Below, one piece after another: positions 43,698 through 54,425 of a DNA stretch of 64,000 nt; within the stretch, counting starts at the first letter, position 1; each line of letters starts with the position of its first letter. Position numbers and translations under genes: made by a program. The notes below the pieces were generated by a model. The model made no database searches, was not told where the DNA came from, and saw only the letters and a list, made by a program, of their open reading frames with translations. The stretch is from NCBI GenBank assembly GCA_018873225.1, contig JAEILZ010000005.1:4030001-4094000 (forward strand), written 5' to 3'. This stretch comes from [Phialemoniopsis] sp. UDSM-2020 (taxonomy: Eukaryota; Ascomycota; Sordariomycetes; Thyridiales; Thyridiaceae).

Positions 43698-44621
43698 TCA
43701 TTTCTCGCTATCTTTCGGGCCACCTTGACTAAGTACCTCATCACTTACAAGCTCCCTCCATCTATACTTCTCTTTGAAGTCGAGCATGTCCTTGATTTTC
43801 TTGTTGGACACGGGCGCCTCGGACTTCTCAATACTCCTTGTGAACGGTATATGCGGGTACAACCGCCGCAATAGCTCCTCCGCGCCCTCTAGATTCGTGA
43901 TCTCGTCATTGACGGCATTGAAGACCTGCCATCCCAGCCCGTTCACGACCAGACCGCGGTGCACCATCTGCCCGAGATCCCGCACATCGGTGTACGACCA
44001 CCCATGCGGCGCCCAGGACTCCGGCTTCCGTAGGTACTTGGCAAAGTCCTCCCGGTACTGGTCCGGCTCGATCACGGGGCCGATGCGCAGGCAGTAGATG
44101 TCGACGCCGAAGCGAGTGGCGAAGCTGCGCGCCACCGTCTCGGCTACGAGCTTGGACAGCGCGTAGGGATCGGTCGGATTGCAGTCTGCCGTCTCGGTGA
44201 TGGGGAACTCGGTGAAATCGCGCTGGCCCTGGGCGAAAGTCACGCCGTACGTCGTGATGGAGCTCGCGACGATGATCTTGCGGACGCCCATCTTGCACGC
44301 GGCCTCGACGACGTTGTGGGCGCCCGTCACGTTGCACCGAAAGACCTCGCCGTCGGGGGCGAGTAAGGGCCGCGGGTACCCGGCGAAGTGGACGACGGCG
44401 TCGGGCACCGAGGCGCGCTCGAGGGGCTCCGAGAGCCGGAACTGCGTGTGCATGGCGCTGTAGACCTGGCCCGCGTCGGTGATGTCGCACTTGACGGTCT
44501 GCACCGCCGGGTTGTCGAGCCGGGCGATGTCGAGATTGAGGACCTCGTGGCCGCGGGAGAGCAGCTCCTGGACCACCCAGCGGCCTGCGACGCCGGAGCC
44601 GCCTGTAAAGACGACCTTCAT
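43698..44621 (-). CDS. NAD(P)-dependent epimerase/dehydratase (extended SDR)
   Basis: Single-exon, 307 residues. The Rossmann start KVVFTGGSGVAGRWVVQEL has the extended-SDR GxxGxxG pattern and Asp in LNLDIARLD selects NAD. The catalytic pair is Tyr and Lys in DPYALSKLVAE, with Ser in VASSITTYG. The C-terminal substrate domain includes WAPHGWSYTDVRDLG, in which the YTDVRD block is common in sugar epimerases and uronate-dehydrogenase-like proteins. No nucleotide-sugar-specific motif is evident. It lies between the tannase-like hydrolase and the aldolase and may supply an oxidised or epimerised sugar to them, which is inference from position. The coding strand is GC-rich at third positions. Confidence 0.9.
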   Translation of the reverse strand: MKVVFTGGSGVAGRWVVQELLSRGHEVLNLDIARLDNPAVQTVKCDITDAGQVYSAMHTQFRLSEPLERASVPDAVVHFAGYPRPLLAPDGEVFRCNVTGAHNVVEAACKMGVRKIIVASSITTYGVTFAQGQRDFTEFPITETADCNPTDPYALSKLVAETVARSFATRFGVDIYCLRIGPVIEPDQYREDFAKYLRKPESWAPHGWSYTDVRDLGQMVHRGLVVNGLGWQVFNAVNDEITNLEGAEELLRRLYPHIPFTRSIEKSEAPVSNKKIKDMLDFKEKYRWRELVSDEVLSQGGPKDSEK

Positions 44622-45137
44622 CTTGACTTCTCTGCGACACTCTTCTATCGCGATTCTTCGATCTACTTTCTCTTAGTCGTCCGTCGAGGCTGGCTGGTGA
44701 GCAAGCCTAGTCAGTTCCAAGTCTGACGTCTGCAGGGCCTGACGCTGAGCTCCAGCCAAGGGATGAGTGCATGCGTAATCCGGATTATCGTTGCTGTGCT
44801 TACAATGTAGCTGGTGTTGGGTGAGGGGTAGTTAGCATGGCGGCCGGACCTAGGCCATGGACAGCGTATCTTGCGTATGTCCAGTGTGGAGTAGCATCCG
44901 CTGTGGACTTATGCGAGTCTAAGTCCAGGGACAGGGATGGAAACTTGGGTGCATGACTAGTGGATGGAATAAAAGACCGCGAGCATGAGGGCATCTCCAC
45001 TTGATCCCGAATACTTGTGGACCGAAAGTAATACGGCGTATTTGCAGCGGCCTCTACGAAAGAGAGTGGCTGCCCGTAGACGGACGATTTCATGCAGATG
45101 GTTTTATTAGTGTCACGGCAGCACTCAGTGCACACCT
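44622..45137. other. Intergenic region
   Basis: Holds the promoter of the epimerase and the 3' flank of the aldolase. A 111-codon minus frame here has no domain. Nothing else seen. Confidence 0.55.
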
Positions 45138-46181
45138 CTAGTACGAAGGGCCCTTGGCCGACTTAGGGCCGCCCCTGGCCACACTGGCGGCTTCCTCTAG
45201 CTTCCCTTGCAGGGCAGATACATCTGTGGAAATGTTGATCATGTCGAACCCTTTCTCGGCATAATGTCTGGCCTGCTCTCCTGAGCCACAGAAGATACCA
45301 CACTTTTTGCCTGCACGGTGAGTGGCAACCAGGATCCGACTTATTGCTGCATCAAGCTCGGGAGATATGTTGCCATCAATGATGGGGTGCCCAATGCTAT
45401 TACCTAGGCGGCTCTCATCTCAGTACATTGGCTTGATGGTGGGATGACGGGTTACTCACCTAGATCAAACGGTCCGATGAACAAGACGTCGAGACCCTCG
45501 ACAGATGCAATCTCGTCCACGGTATCTAGGGCTTCCTTCGTCTCGATTTGGATCAATGTCAAGAGGTTCGTGTTAGCGCCCTGTAGATATTCGCTCATCG
45601 TTGGGGTCGGCCGGAAGCCCTGCATGGCAAAAGGCGAGCCAAAACCTCGGCTGCCTTGTGGTGGGAACTTGGTAGACTGGACGAACTCCTGGACCTGCTG
45701 TACCGATCGAATCAATGGTGCGAGGATCTAAAAAAGTTTGGATAAGTACTTTGATCGGAACGGGTGGCAGTTGTTCTCTTACACCATGCGCGCCGCTATC
45801 TAGCGCCCCTGTTGCGGTGTGTCATTAGCTGAGCTTCGATGTTGACGATGTATGTCGGGATGCCTACGTTTGACCATCCAGAATTGAGTGTCTGGAACCC
45901 GCACGATTGGTGATATGCCTTCGGCCGCGATGGCCGGCACAGCGTCATGCATAGCGGCGTCTGCCATAGGGTTATTGAGGTGTCCGCGCTTTTGGGGGCT
46001 GTCAGTGGTACCAACCATCGATGTTTCCATGCTCACAGTCAACCATGACCCAATCAATATTTGGTGTGCGGGCCATAAGACGTGAAAGATTGGCTCCCGG
46101 TAGCATCTGCCAGACGCCCAGACTGGCCCTTGCTCCTGGCCCCTGGGCCAGAGCTTCCTTCAGCTTGTTGGAGTGTTGCAT
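45138..46181 (-). CDS. HpcH/HpaI-type class II aldolase
   Basis: Metal-dependent pyruvate aldolase acting on 2-keto-3-deoxy sugar acids or related 4-hydroxy-2-oxoacids. Five exons fit: 46181-46016, 45960-45868, 45808-45783, 45727-45460 and 45403-45138, giving 272 residues. Exon 3 is only 26 nt (RALDSGAHG). Family blocks in order: ASLGVWQMLPGANLSRLMA, DWVMVDCEHGNID, IVRVPDTQFWMVKRALDSGAHG, LLTLIQIETKEALD and VLFIGPFDLGNSIG. The metal ligands are expected at the Glu of QIETKEA and the Asp of GPFDLG, the catalytic base at His of CEHGN. Fungal Lra4, the last enzyme of the L-rhamnose route, belongs to this superfamily. It shares a 589-base divergent promoter with the IlvD/Edd dehydratase, which suggests the two act in sequence. 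Confidence 0.9.
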
Positions 46182-46770
46182 TCTTATCCTGAACGTGTCT
46201 GCAGGTGTAAGTAAGATGTACGAGACAAAAAGTGCCAGAGCGAATGACAAAACGGGTGGAGGGATGTGAACGATGTCGTGGACAAGTCGGCCACACTCTT
46301 CAAGGCGCAGCCACTCTGTCGCCTTCATCATCAGTGGAACCCAGCTCCACTGAAGACGCCGGTACTGTCAAACCTGACATTATCATAAGCACGAATCATG
46401 ACTCGATTCGCAAGACCTGAGGTCCCAGACAGGCGGCGGTCCAACTCGTGGCACTGCACCACTGTGCTGGCCTAGCGTGTAAGCGGCCGATCGTCGGTGT
46501 GGGTGGGAATACCCTGGACCCCCACGGACATCCCGCCTAAGGACTCAGCACCCACTGATGTCCTGACGATTACAAAAGTGCGAAGTGAACCCAAGTGGCT
46601 CCCGTGAGGTTACAGCTATGGTGGGTCGCCTAATCGAATAGCTTTCACCGTGACCTCTCCCCTACCTTGCTACGGTTCTTCTGCATTGCAATCTGCGTTG
46701 AGCACCACGGTAAATCCGTGATTTCCTTCTTTGCAGCGCAGCAGAGACCTGTATTTCGTTCACTGCAAGC
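46182..46770. promoter_or_regulatory. Divergent promoter, aldolase / dehydratase
   Basis: A 589-base region shared by the aldolase and dehydratase genes, with a GC-rich patch GCGGCCGATCGTCGG near 46484-46498 that contains CCG/CGG triplets. No coding sequence is supported. Confidence 0.6.
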
Positions 46771-48802
46771 ATGTCTGAGCCACCAAGATACATCGACTTC
46801 CCTCGCCTTGCCGACGATGCAGTCAAAGATGGCAAGCCGATGCTCAACAAGTACTCGAATCACTTGACAAGAGATCATGATTTCCCTGGAGCAAAGGTTC
46901 GTCCGCACCACGATGTGTACACGAACTACTTGTATCTCACTGAAAGAAACGTTTACTTTAGGCCATGCTGTACGCAGCTGGCGTGCCGGACGAAGAATCG
47001 ATGCAGAACAGCCCTCATGTTGGAATCGCGTCGGTCTGGTGGGAGGGGAACCCTTGCAAGTAGGCGCTTCTGATGCTGAGAGATCCCACAGCCAATAGCT
47101 AACTTTATGAAGCATGCACTGTGAGAGAAGCCCTTTGCGACAAGACAAATCCCTAGACCGAGCAATGAACTGATTCCATGTCAAACGCCTAGTGATGGAT
47201 CTAGGAAAGTCGGTTAAATCCGCAGTGCAAAAGAAGGGGTTTCTCGCATGGCAGTACAGTACAATCGGGGTTTCAGACGGCATTGCTCAAGGCAACGAAG
47301 GTGAGCAGGAGTCAACAGCATGACACTGGACAGTCGTTAACATGCGGACCAAAGGAATGAGGTTCTCCCTACAGTCGAGAGAGCTCATCGCCGATAACAT
47401 CGAGACCATCACCTGCTCCCAGGCCCATGACGCGTGCATCGCAATCCCTGGGTGCGACAAGAACATGCCGGGCTGCGTAATGGCCATTGCGCGCCATAAC
47501 CGACCATCAGTTATCATCTACGGAGGCACGGTTCAGAGGGGCTGCAGCAAGCTTCTCAAACGGCCGATTGATATCAACACATGTTACGAGGCGCAAGGGG
47601 CGTACCTCTTCGGCGCACTTGCATCTTGGGACAAAGACGGCAAAGTCTCTCCCGAGGATATCTTGTCTGACATCGAGAGACACGCCGTTCCGGGCCCCGG
47701 GGCTTGTGGTGGCATGTACACGGCCAACAGCATGGCCACTATCATCGAGACTCTGGGCCTTTCTCTGCCCGGCTCAGCGAGCAATCCCGCTGCCTCTCCG
47801 GCAAAGATGAAAGAGTGCGAAAAGGCAGCCGACGCCATCGCCGTGTGCATGGAGCGCAACATACGACCTCGAGATCTCTTGACACGAGAGTCGTTTGAGA
47901 ACGCGCTGGTCGTGACCATGGCTGTAGGTGGCTCCACGAACACGGTTCTTCACACCCTAGCAATGGCAAAGACTGCCCAAGTCGAGTTGACACTCGATGA
48001 CTTCCAGCGAGTGTCACGCAAGACACCCCTGATTTCTAATCTGCTACCCAGTGGCAAGTACAGCATGGAGGATCTGTATCAAATTGGAGGCATTCCCTCC
48101 GTCCTGAAACTCTTGATTGCCGGGGGTCTAATCAACGGCAAACTCATGACCGTCACGGGGAAGACAATGGAGGAGAATGTCGCAAATTGGCCTTCGTTGC
48201 CGCTCGATCAGGACATCATCCGACCCCTAAGCAACCCTGTGAAGCCGACAGGACATCTGATTGTACTTCGGGGCAACATAGCTCCAGGTGGTGCAGTAGC
48301 CAAAATCACCGGCAAGGAGGGTCTTCATTTCATAGGCAAAGCCCGGGTGTTCAACAAAGAAAGCGAACTTGTGGGGGCGCTCAACAAGGGACAGTTATCA
48401 AAGACGGAAAGCCTGGTGCTCGTCGTCCGCTACGAAGGTCCGAAGGGTGGACCAGGCATGCCCGAGCAGCTCAAGGCGTCGGCAACACTCATCGGCGCGA
48501 ACTTTAGAAACATCGCATTGATCACAGATGGGCGCTACTCGGGTGCCAGCCACGGGTTCATCGTCGGCCATATCGTCCCGGAGGCGGCGGTCGGTGGGCC
48601 CATCGCCGTCATCGAAGACGGCGACGAGATCAGCATCAACGCGGAAACAGGGTCAATATCTATGGCGGTGAGCGACGAGGAGATCCAACAACGGTTGGAG
48701 TCTTGGGTCCCCCCACGACGGACTGTTACGAGAGGGACGCTTGCGAAATACGCGGCTCTTGTTGGAAGCGCTTCCGAGGGCGCCGTGACTGATTTGTTTT
48801 GA
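46771..48802 (+). CDS. IlvD/Edd-family dehydratase (dihydroxyacid or sugar-acid dehydratase)
   Basis: Iron-sulfur dehydratase removing water from a 2,3-dihydroxyacid or aldonate. Five exons restore the family frame: 46771-46896, 46962-47059, a microexon 47113-47120 of 8 nt, 47193-47300 and 47355-48802, giving 595 residues. The microexon supplies the end of Asn, Met-His and the first base of Leu in NMHLMDLGK. Cluster-ligand cysteines are Cys74 (GNPCN), Cys147 (PGCDKNMPG) and Cys231 (GPGACGGMY). Other blocks are [40 protein letters not shown] and [13 protein letters not shown]. No mitochondrial presequence is visible ([16 protein letters not shown]), unlike the branched-chain amino-acid enzyme Ilv3. 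Together with the adjacent aldolase this favours a cytosolic sugar-acid dehydratase; both assignments remain possible. Confidence 0.88.
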
Positions 48803-49697
48803 TGGCACAGTACTTGAGACAGCGCTTGAAAATATGCAAATGCATTTTCAACCAGTAGACCACTACCAGAATGTCACTCTGTATCATTGTCTAGCTCCAA
48901 GCATTAGTGTCTAGGTCTTGCTCCAACTTTGTGGATCTTCACATCAAATCGAGAATATGCTAATGGAAATGCGGTCTTGAAAGTGGCGTCCGTGTTCGGA
49001 GCGTCCAACACGAGACCTGCACGATATTCAGACCTGGTGATGACTCGAACGATCTATTCGGAGAAGCATAGTCCAAACTAAGTGGGACGTGACATGATGT
49101 CTCCGGACAGAGACAGTCCAGTGTCGTGGGGGTTGTCGAGTGGAGGAAGGTGTTGACCCTTGACAGGACCTAATAAGCGACGAAGTGGGGTCTCCGGACT
49201 ATCATAGTCCATCCATGCTGACTCGGTGCGGGGAAACTTGCACACCACGGTACGTCCCCCCGCAGTCTGGATCACCCCATGTGGTTGTGGTGTGGTGGGG
49301 GAGCAGTGTCGAGCATGGGTCTGGATGATCAACTTGGCATGTAACGTATGCGTACGGAGAATTACAAGTCTATAGGCACGTATGCACAGATTGAGTGGTC
49401 CGACCCTTTGAGAAGTAGGGCACGCTGAGTGGATTACGAAGAACTGGTGGGAGTCACGCATAGACTGATGGTGGATGGCACGGCCATTAACTGAAATGAG
49501 CTGAAGACATGTAGCTTTATTGATCTCTCTAAGGGAGGATGTTGAGTGATACTATTTCATGTATCTAGAATGGCAAACCGTCGGGCAATAGACTTCCCAG
49601 GATCTGCTTGGCACCAAGGGGCTACCGTGGCCAGCCCCTAAAGCCTATGGTGCAGTGAAGCTTTGTGTAGGCGGACGGACCAGTGTCTTTCGGAGTT
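48803..49697. other. Convergent intergenic region
   Basis: About 0.9 kb between the 3' ends of the dehydratase and the second sugar porter. A GT-rich/CA-rich patch lies near 49245-49310. I see no gene. Confidence 0.55.
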
Positions 49698-51487
49698 TCA
49701 AGAACTCTCGACGTGGCTAGCCGCTGCCGCTCTCCGGTCACGCTTGGCAGCCACCTCGCCGTCCTCGATAGTGGCGACCCTGCCCGCATCCGTGATGTCC
49801 CTGCCGCCCTCAAAGACCTCGCGGATCTCCTCAAGAGTGCGGCCCTTCGTCTCGGGGAAGAGGAAATAGATAACCACCAGCAGAAATGCCAGAATACAGC
49901 AAAACACAATGTAGTACTTGTATCCAATTTTCTGCATGGCGATGGGGTTGACCTGATTAGCCACGACGAGCGCAGAGAAGCTTGCGTAGTACAGGAAGGA
50001 TAGCCCACGGCCTCTCAGGGTGTAGGGGTAGATCTCGACCGTGTAGGCCTGCAGGAGAGGAACCCAAGCGAGGGAGTAGCAGAAGTAGACAACAAAGATG
50101 AAAGCTACAACCGCCTTGCCAATGGCAGGATCCTGGGTCTGAGTGAAGCGTGCGCTGAGGGCTGTCCAGATGATGTAGAAGGTGAGCATTCCTCCTGTCG
50201 AGATGAGGAAGAGAGTACGTCGGCCGAGACGATCCACCATCATGGCGCCGACAAAGACGGCACCAATCCAATTCGACACATTGAGCAAGGCGTTGATGAG
50301 GGTCTGGTCCTTGCCTGAAGTAATGCCGATGGTGTTGAGGATGAGTCCAATGTAGTAGGAGATCAGACCGACTCCATTCCACTGAGTGAACCAGCCAACG
50401 ATGAGAGCAATGAGAGTTCGCTTCCTGTTTGCGGGGGTGCGAACCAGGTCGAGCCAGGAGGTCTTCGAAAGATCGGCTTCATGGGTCAGGGCTACTTCGA
50501 TCTCGGCCATCTCAAAGTCGACCAGGGGCGAATTCTCGTCACCGCCGGCATGGTAATTGACCAGTAGAGCTCGTGCTTCGGAGACCCGTCCCTGAGCGAC
50601 GAGCCACCTGGGGGATTCGGGGAGGAAGTAAAGACCGAGCAGTTGAAGAGCGGGCATGAGGCCTTGGAGGATGGAGGGCAGCCTCCAGCTCCAGTCGTTC
50701 TGATATTTGAAAGTACTGAACGTGCACCACGACGCGATGATACCACCTAGATACTACAAAGTTGGAAGTCGCAACAGTAAGTTCCTGATTCGGATCATGA
50801 AGTACGAAACGGTCTGATAGATATACTCACAAAAGAGGTGTTGTACAAGGCTGTCAAGCGGGCTCTGTGTGTCGGATAGGCCAGCTCAGTAATGAGAATT
50901 GGACTAGGCTGAGACATGAAGCTCGTGAAGAATCCCAAAAGAGCTCGCGACGCGACGAACGTTGGAATGCCCTTTGAAAAGCCCTGCATGAATGGCAGAG
51001 CAGTACAAACCAGGGCACCAATGACAATGGTGGGCTTTCTGCCAAACCGATCGGAGATGTAGGTGACGAACACAAGTGCCACAATCTTTCCAGCTGGGTA
51101 GATAGCGTTCATCAAGCCTAGGATAGCGCCCTGAGGGTTGTCGAAGTACTTGCGCCACTGGGGGAGAGTTTGAAGACCGTTCATCATGGATCCTAATTTT
51201 ATTCAGCAATTGGACGATCGGCCAAGGCGGAGTTTTCCGGACTCACCATCGTAGCCAATGGAACCCGAAGACATGAGGGGAATCAATAGCAAGAGGTTGA
51301 GTTGGATCAAATGTCGAGTGAGATACCATGGTCGCGGATTCTGAGGAAGGGCCTGTAGGCACGAATGCTATAATGAGACGCTGTGCTGTCAAAGAGTTTA
51401 AGGGTTACAGGGACTCACCGCGGCCAGTTCCACGCCCACAGCCCCGGCGGTCGACGAGTCACTGCCTCTCTTTTTGAAAAAGCCCAT
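49698..51487 (-). CDS. MFS sugar porter (second of two)
   Basis: Plasma-membrane sugar uptake, by family. Four exons, 51487-51419, 51352-51247, 51192-50831 and 50753-49698, give 530 residues. Marks are SDRFGRKP, ASRALLGFFTSFM, LPESPRWLVAQGR, QWNGVGLISYYIG, DRLGRRT and FPETKGRTLEEI. The loop SMMNGLQTLPQWRKYFDNPQG matches the first porter of this window and places both in the lactose-permease/cellodextrin-like branch. They are paralogues, not a tandem duplicate. The first two exons are short (69 and 106 nt). It is divergent from the intracellular beta-glucosidase at 52179, a pairing known from fungal oligosaccharide uptake loci, so import and hydrolysis are probably coupled. Confidence 0.93.
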
Positions 51488-52178
51488 GATGAGAATTATC
51501 AGACTGTTTGACAGTGTCTAAGGTGGAAAGGAGATGTTCAAGTCTGAATCGCAGTTGGATTGTATGACCGACCGAAGACCGTGGAAGATCGACAAGACAT
51601 GGGCCTACGACTTTATACAGTTGTCAGGAGCTGAAAGGTTGATCGCTGAGCAGGAGGAGCACCACACCACTTCTTTGACACATCTGTGCACCCCATGGGG
51701 ACCGCGTGGAGGACGGCGGCTCCTTACTCCGCATCAAACAACAACACAGGCGAACATCGGCCTCGTTTCGAAGCAAGGGTTCTCCAATTCCAAAAGCCTT
51801 TGCAGAGATTGGTGGTCATTCTTCTCTGCCAAATCCAGTAGTTTGCGTGTGGGGTCGCTAAGACGCCATGTCAGAGTTCCAGAGTCAGAAAGTCAACACG
51901 CCAGGCGGACCACGCCATAGTGGCGCTTACAAGTACAGGTACTTGCACTAGCAGCTCAATACGAAAAATGCGTATTGCAGTTTGGAGACAGCCGCGGGTC
52001 GACAGCCATGTTTTAGCCGACGTTGGCTTCATGTCTTACAGCCTCATTGATATCAGACGTTCAGCGCTGGTCACAATGTGTTTGAGCCCTGTAAGTGACT
52101 CATGTTCGTAGTGTGTGAATCGAACCGTTCACATCCATTGCCAAACTCTCCACCTCCGACACTCCGACCTCCGCAAAC
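51488..52178. promoter_or_regulatory. Divergent promoter, sugar porter / GH3
   Basis: A 691-base region between porter and beta-glucosidase. It contains a perfect 10-base palindrome, CCCCATGGGG, at 51691-51700. Short frames here (up to 128 codons) have no domain. Confidence 0.6.
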
Positions 52179-54425
52179 ATGACTGCAGAGCCATCTCAAC
52201 CCATTGCAGGTTCATCTGAAAGGCGATCTGACCTCTTTGACTTCAATGACGCAGTGCGAGCTGTTCGGAGTGGTGAAAAAAGTCTAGACTCGGCCACACA
52301 ACTCCTCTTGTCGCAACTCACGACCCAAGAGCGGCTATGGGTGCTGGATGGCGATGAGGACTTCTGGCCAGGGTTACACTCGCTCACTACCAAGGGCTTC
52401 AACCACGTCCCTTATGTTCACGGACAAATCAAGCGCTTGGGTATTCCAGGCGTGCGGTTCTGTGATGGACCGCGAGGGTGCGTGATGGGCAAGTCGACCG
52501 CGTTTCCCGTCCCCATGGCTCGCGGCGCCACGTGGGACGTGTCCCTCGAAGAGCGTGTAGGCCGGGCTATCGGACGAGAATGCCGGGCCCAGGGTGCCAA
52601 CCTGTACGGTGGAATATGCGTCAACCTCCCAAGGTTTCCAGCTTGGGGCCGCATACAGGAGACCTACAGCGAAGACCCGATTGTTCTTGGGGAAATGGGA
52701 GCCGCCTTGGCCCGAGGCGTGCAGGAAAATGTCATGGCGACTGTCAAGCACTTCGCATTGAACTCGACGGAGAACACCCGTTTCGTAGTCGATGTCAAGG
52801 TGGATGATTCCGTCTTGCACCAGACCTACCTTCCCCACTTTCGTCGCATCGTCGAGGAGGGTGTCGCTGTTGTCATGTCTGCGTACAACTCTGTGCAAGG
52901 ACAGTTCGCGGGAGAGAACAAACGGCTGCTCATGGACATTCTTCGAGGTCAATGGGGATTCACGGGTTTTGTCATTTCCGACTTTCTCTTCGGCTTCAGA
53001 GACGTGCCGCTCTCTGTCAAGAGCGGACTTGACCTCGAAGCACCGTTTCGCCAGCAACGATTCATACATCTCGAAAAGGCTCTCCAAGATGGTGAAGTTA
53101 CTGCAAATGATGTCGATCGACCGGCATCTGCTATCTTACGGAGGCTGGTCGAGCACGAGGTTCTCCGTGGCGATTCGAAACCTGGGATGGAGGTGGTCTT
53201 CTGCGAAGAGCACCGCATGCTCGCTAGAGAAGCCGCTACAAAATCTATGGTCCTGCTGAAGAATGAAAAGATCGGTGGTACCCCAGTACTGCCACTATCT
53301 GCTCCCTCCACTATCGCCGTGTTAGGACGACTGGCGGATTCAAAAAGCACTGGGGATAAAGGCTCTTCGGCAGTTCGCTGCCCAGAGGTCATCTCGACAT
53401 ATGACGGTGTCAAAGCAGCATTCCCCGACGTAAAGGTTGAACTGGACGCATCTGAAGACGTGGAGAAGGCCAAAGCGGCAGCAGCATCAGCTGACGTTGC
53501 TGTCGTGGTGGTCGGCTACACCTTTTTGGAAGAAGGTGAATATACGGCTCCTGCTTTCAACGGCACCCCAGGACTTCGACATGTCATTCCTCCAAGTGAT
53601 GGATCTGAGGAAGCCGAGTCTTGCATTGCCAGACTGATGACCCCAAAACCCACGACCGAGGAAAAGGGAAAAGACAACTATGGGTTTGGGACTGGCGGTG
53701 ATCGTACAAGCCTGCGCCTGCGCCCTCAAGACGTGGAGGTGATCAAGGCTGCAGTGCAGGTAAACCCTCGTACCGTCGTCTGCATAGTTGCGGGTGGCGC
53801 AGTCATCATTGAGGAATGGAAAGATTTGGTGTCCGCAATTGTCTACAGTTGGTACTCTGGCTGCGAGGGAGGCCATGCGCTTCTCGATTTGCTGCGAGGC
53901 CACGCAAATTTTGCAGGGAAGCTGCCATTTTCCATCCCAACAATAGAAGATCATCTTCCCGTTCTCGACATCAAGGCGGAGGAGCTTCACTACGATCAAT
54001 GGTATGGTCAGCGACAACTCGATCTTCTAGACGTCGGCGCAGCCTTTCCCTTGGGCTTTGGTCTTTCCTATACCACCTTCAAAGTTTCGAACGTGAAATT
54101 GGAGCCTCTAAATGACAGTGCCGAGGAGCTTCTAGTGAGTGTGCGTGTTGCCAACATGGGAACGCGAGCAGGCCGCTATGTCGCGCAGGTTTATGGTGTG
54201 GTGCAGGTGACAGGGTGGCCCAGGCGAAGCCTCCTCGGCTTCCAGCCGATAGATTTGGATGGAGGCGCAGATACGACTGCTCTGATTAAAGTATCAACTC
54301 GGCCACTGCAGCGATGGAACAACGGTCAGTGGTCACTGGTGTGCAACGAGGTGGACATTGAAGTCGGTGGATTCTCCGGCGACCTCGAAGGGTCGCAAGC
54401 TTCGTATACATTCGCAAGAACTTGA
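52179..54425 (+). CDS. Glycoside hydrolase family 3 (beta-glucosidase type), intracellular
   Basis: Retaining exo-beta-glycosidase. The single exon encodes 748 residues with no signal peptide (MTAEPSQPIAGSSERRSDLF), so it should be cytosolic. The first domain holds LGIPGVRFCDGPRGC, YSEDPIVLGEMGAALARG and VKHFALNSTENTR; the nucleophile is Asp268 in GFVISDFLFG. The second domain starts near SMVLLKNEKIGGTPVLPL, and a fibronectin-III-like domain closes the protein (PLGFGLSYTTFKVSNVKL to RRSLLGFQPIDL). No PA14 insert of the kind seen in some fungal GH3 enzymes is evident. It is divergent from the second sugar porter. Within family 3 beta-glucosidase is likely, but xylosidase or another exo-activity cannot be excluded from sequence. 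Confidence 0.93.
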   Translation: MTAEPSQPIAGSSERRSDLFDFNDAVRAVRSGEKSLDSATQLLLSQLTTQERLWVLDGDEDFWPGLHSLTTKGFNHVPYVHGQIKRLGIPGVRFCDGPRGCVMGKSTAFPVPMARGATWDVSLEERVGRAIGRECRAQGANLYGGICVNLPRFPAWGRIQETYSEDPIVLGEMGAALARGVQENVMATVKHFALNSTENTRFVVDVKVDDSVLHQTYLPHFRRIVEEGVAVVMSAYNSVQGQFAGENKRLLMDILRGQWGFTGFVISDFLFGFRDVPLSVKSGLDLEAPFRQQRFIHLEKALQDGEVTANDVDRPASAILRRLVEHEVLRGDSKPGMEVVFCEEHRMLAREAATKSMVLLKNEKIGGTPVLPLSAPSTIAVLGRLADSKSTGDKGSSAVRCPEVISTYDGVKAAFPDVKVELDASEDVEKAKAAAASADVAVVVVGYTFLEEGEYTAPAFNGTPGLRHVIPPSDGSEEAESCIARLMTPKPTTEEKGKDNYGFGTGGDRTSLRLRPQDVEVIKAAVQVNPRTVVCIVAGGAVIIEEWKDLVSAIVYSWYSGCEGGHALLDLLRGHANFAGKLPFSIPTIEDHLPVLDIKAEELHYDQWYGQRQLDLLDVGAAFPLGFGLSYTTFKVSNVKLEPLNDSAEELLVSVRVANMGTRAGRYVAQVYGVVQVTGWPRRSLLGFQPIDLDGGADTTALIKVSTRPLQRWNNGQWSLVCNEVDIEVGGFSGDLEGSQASYTFART

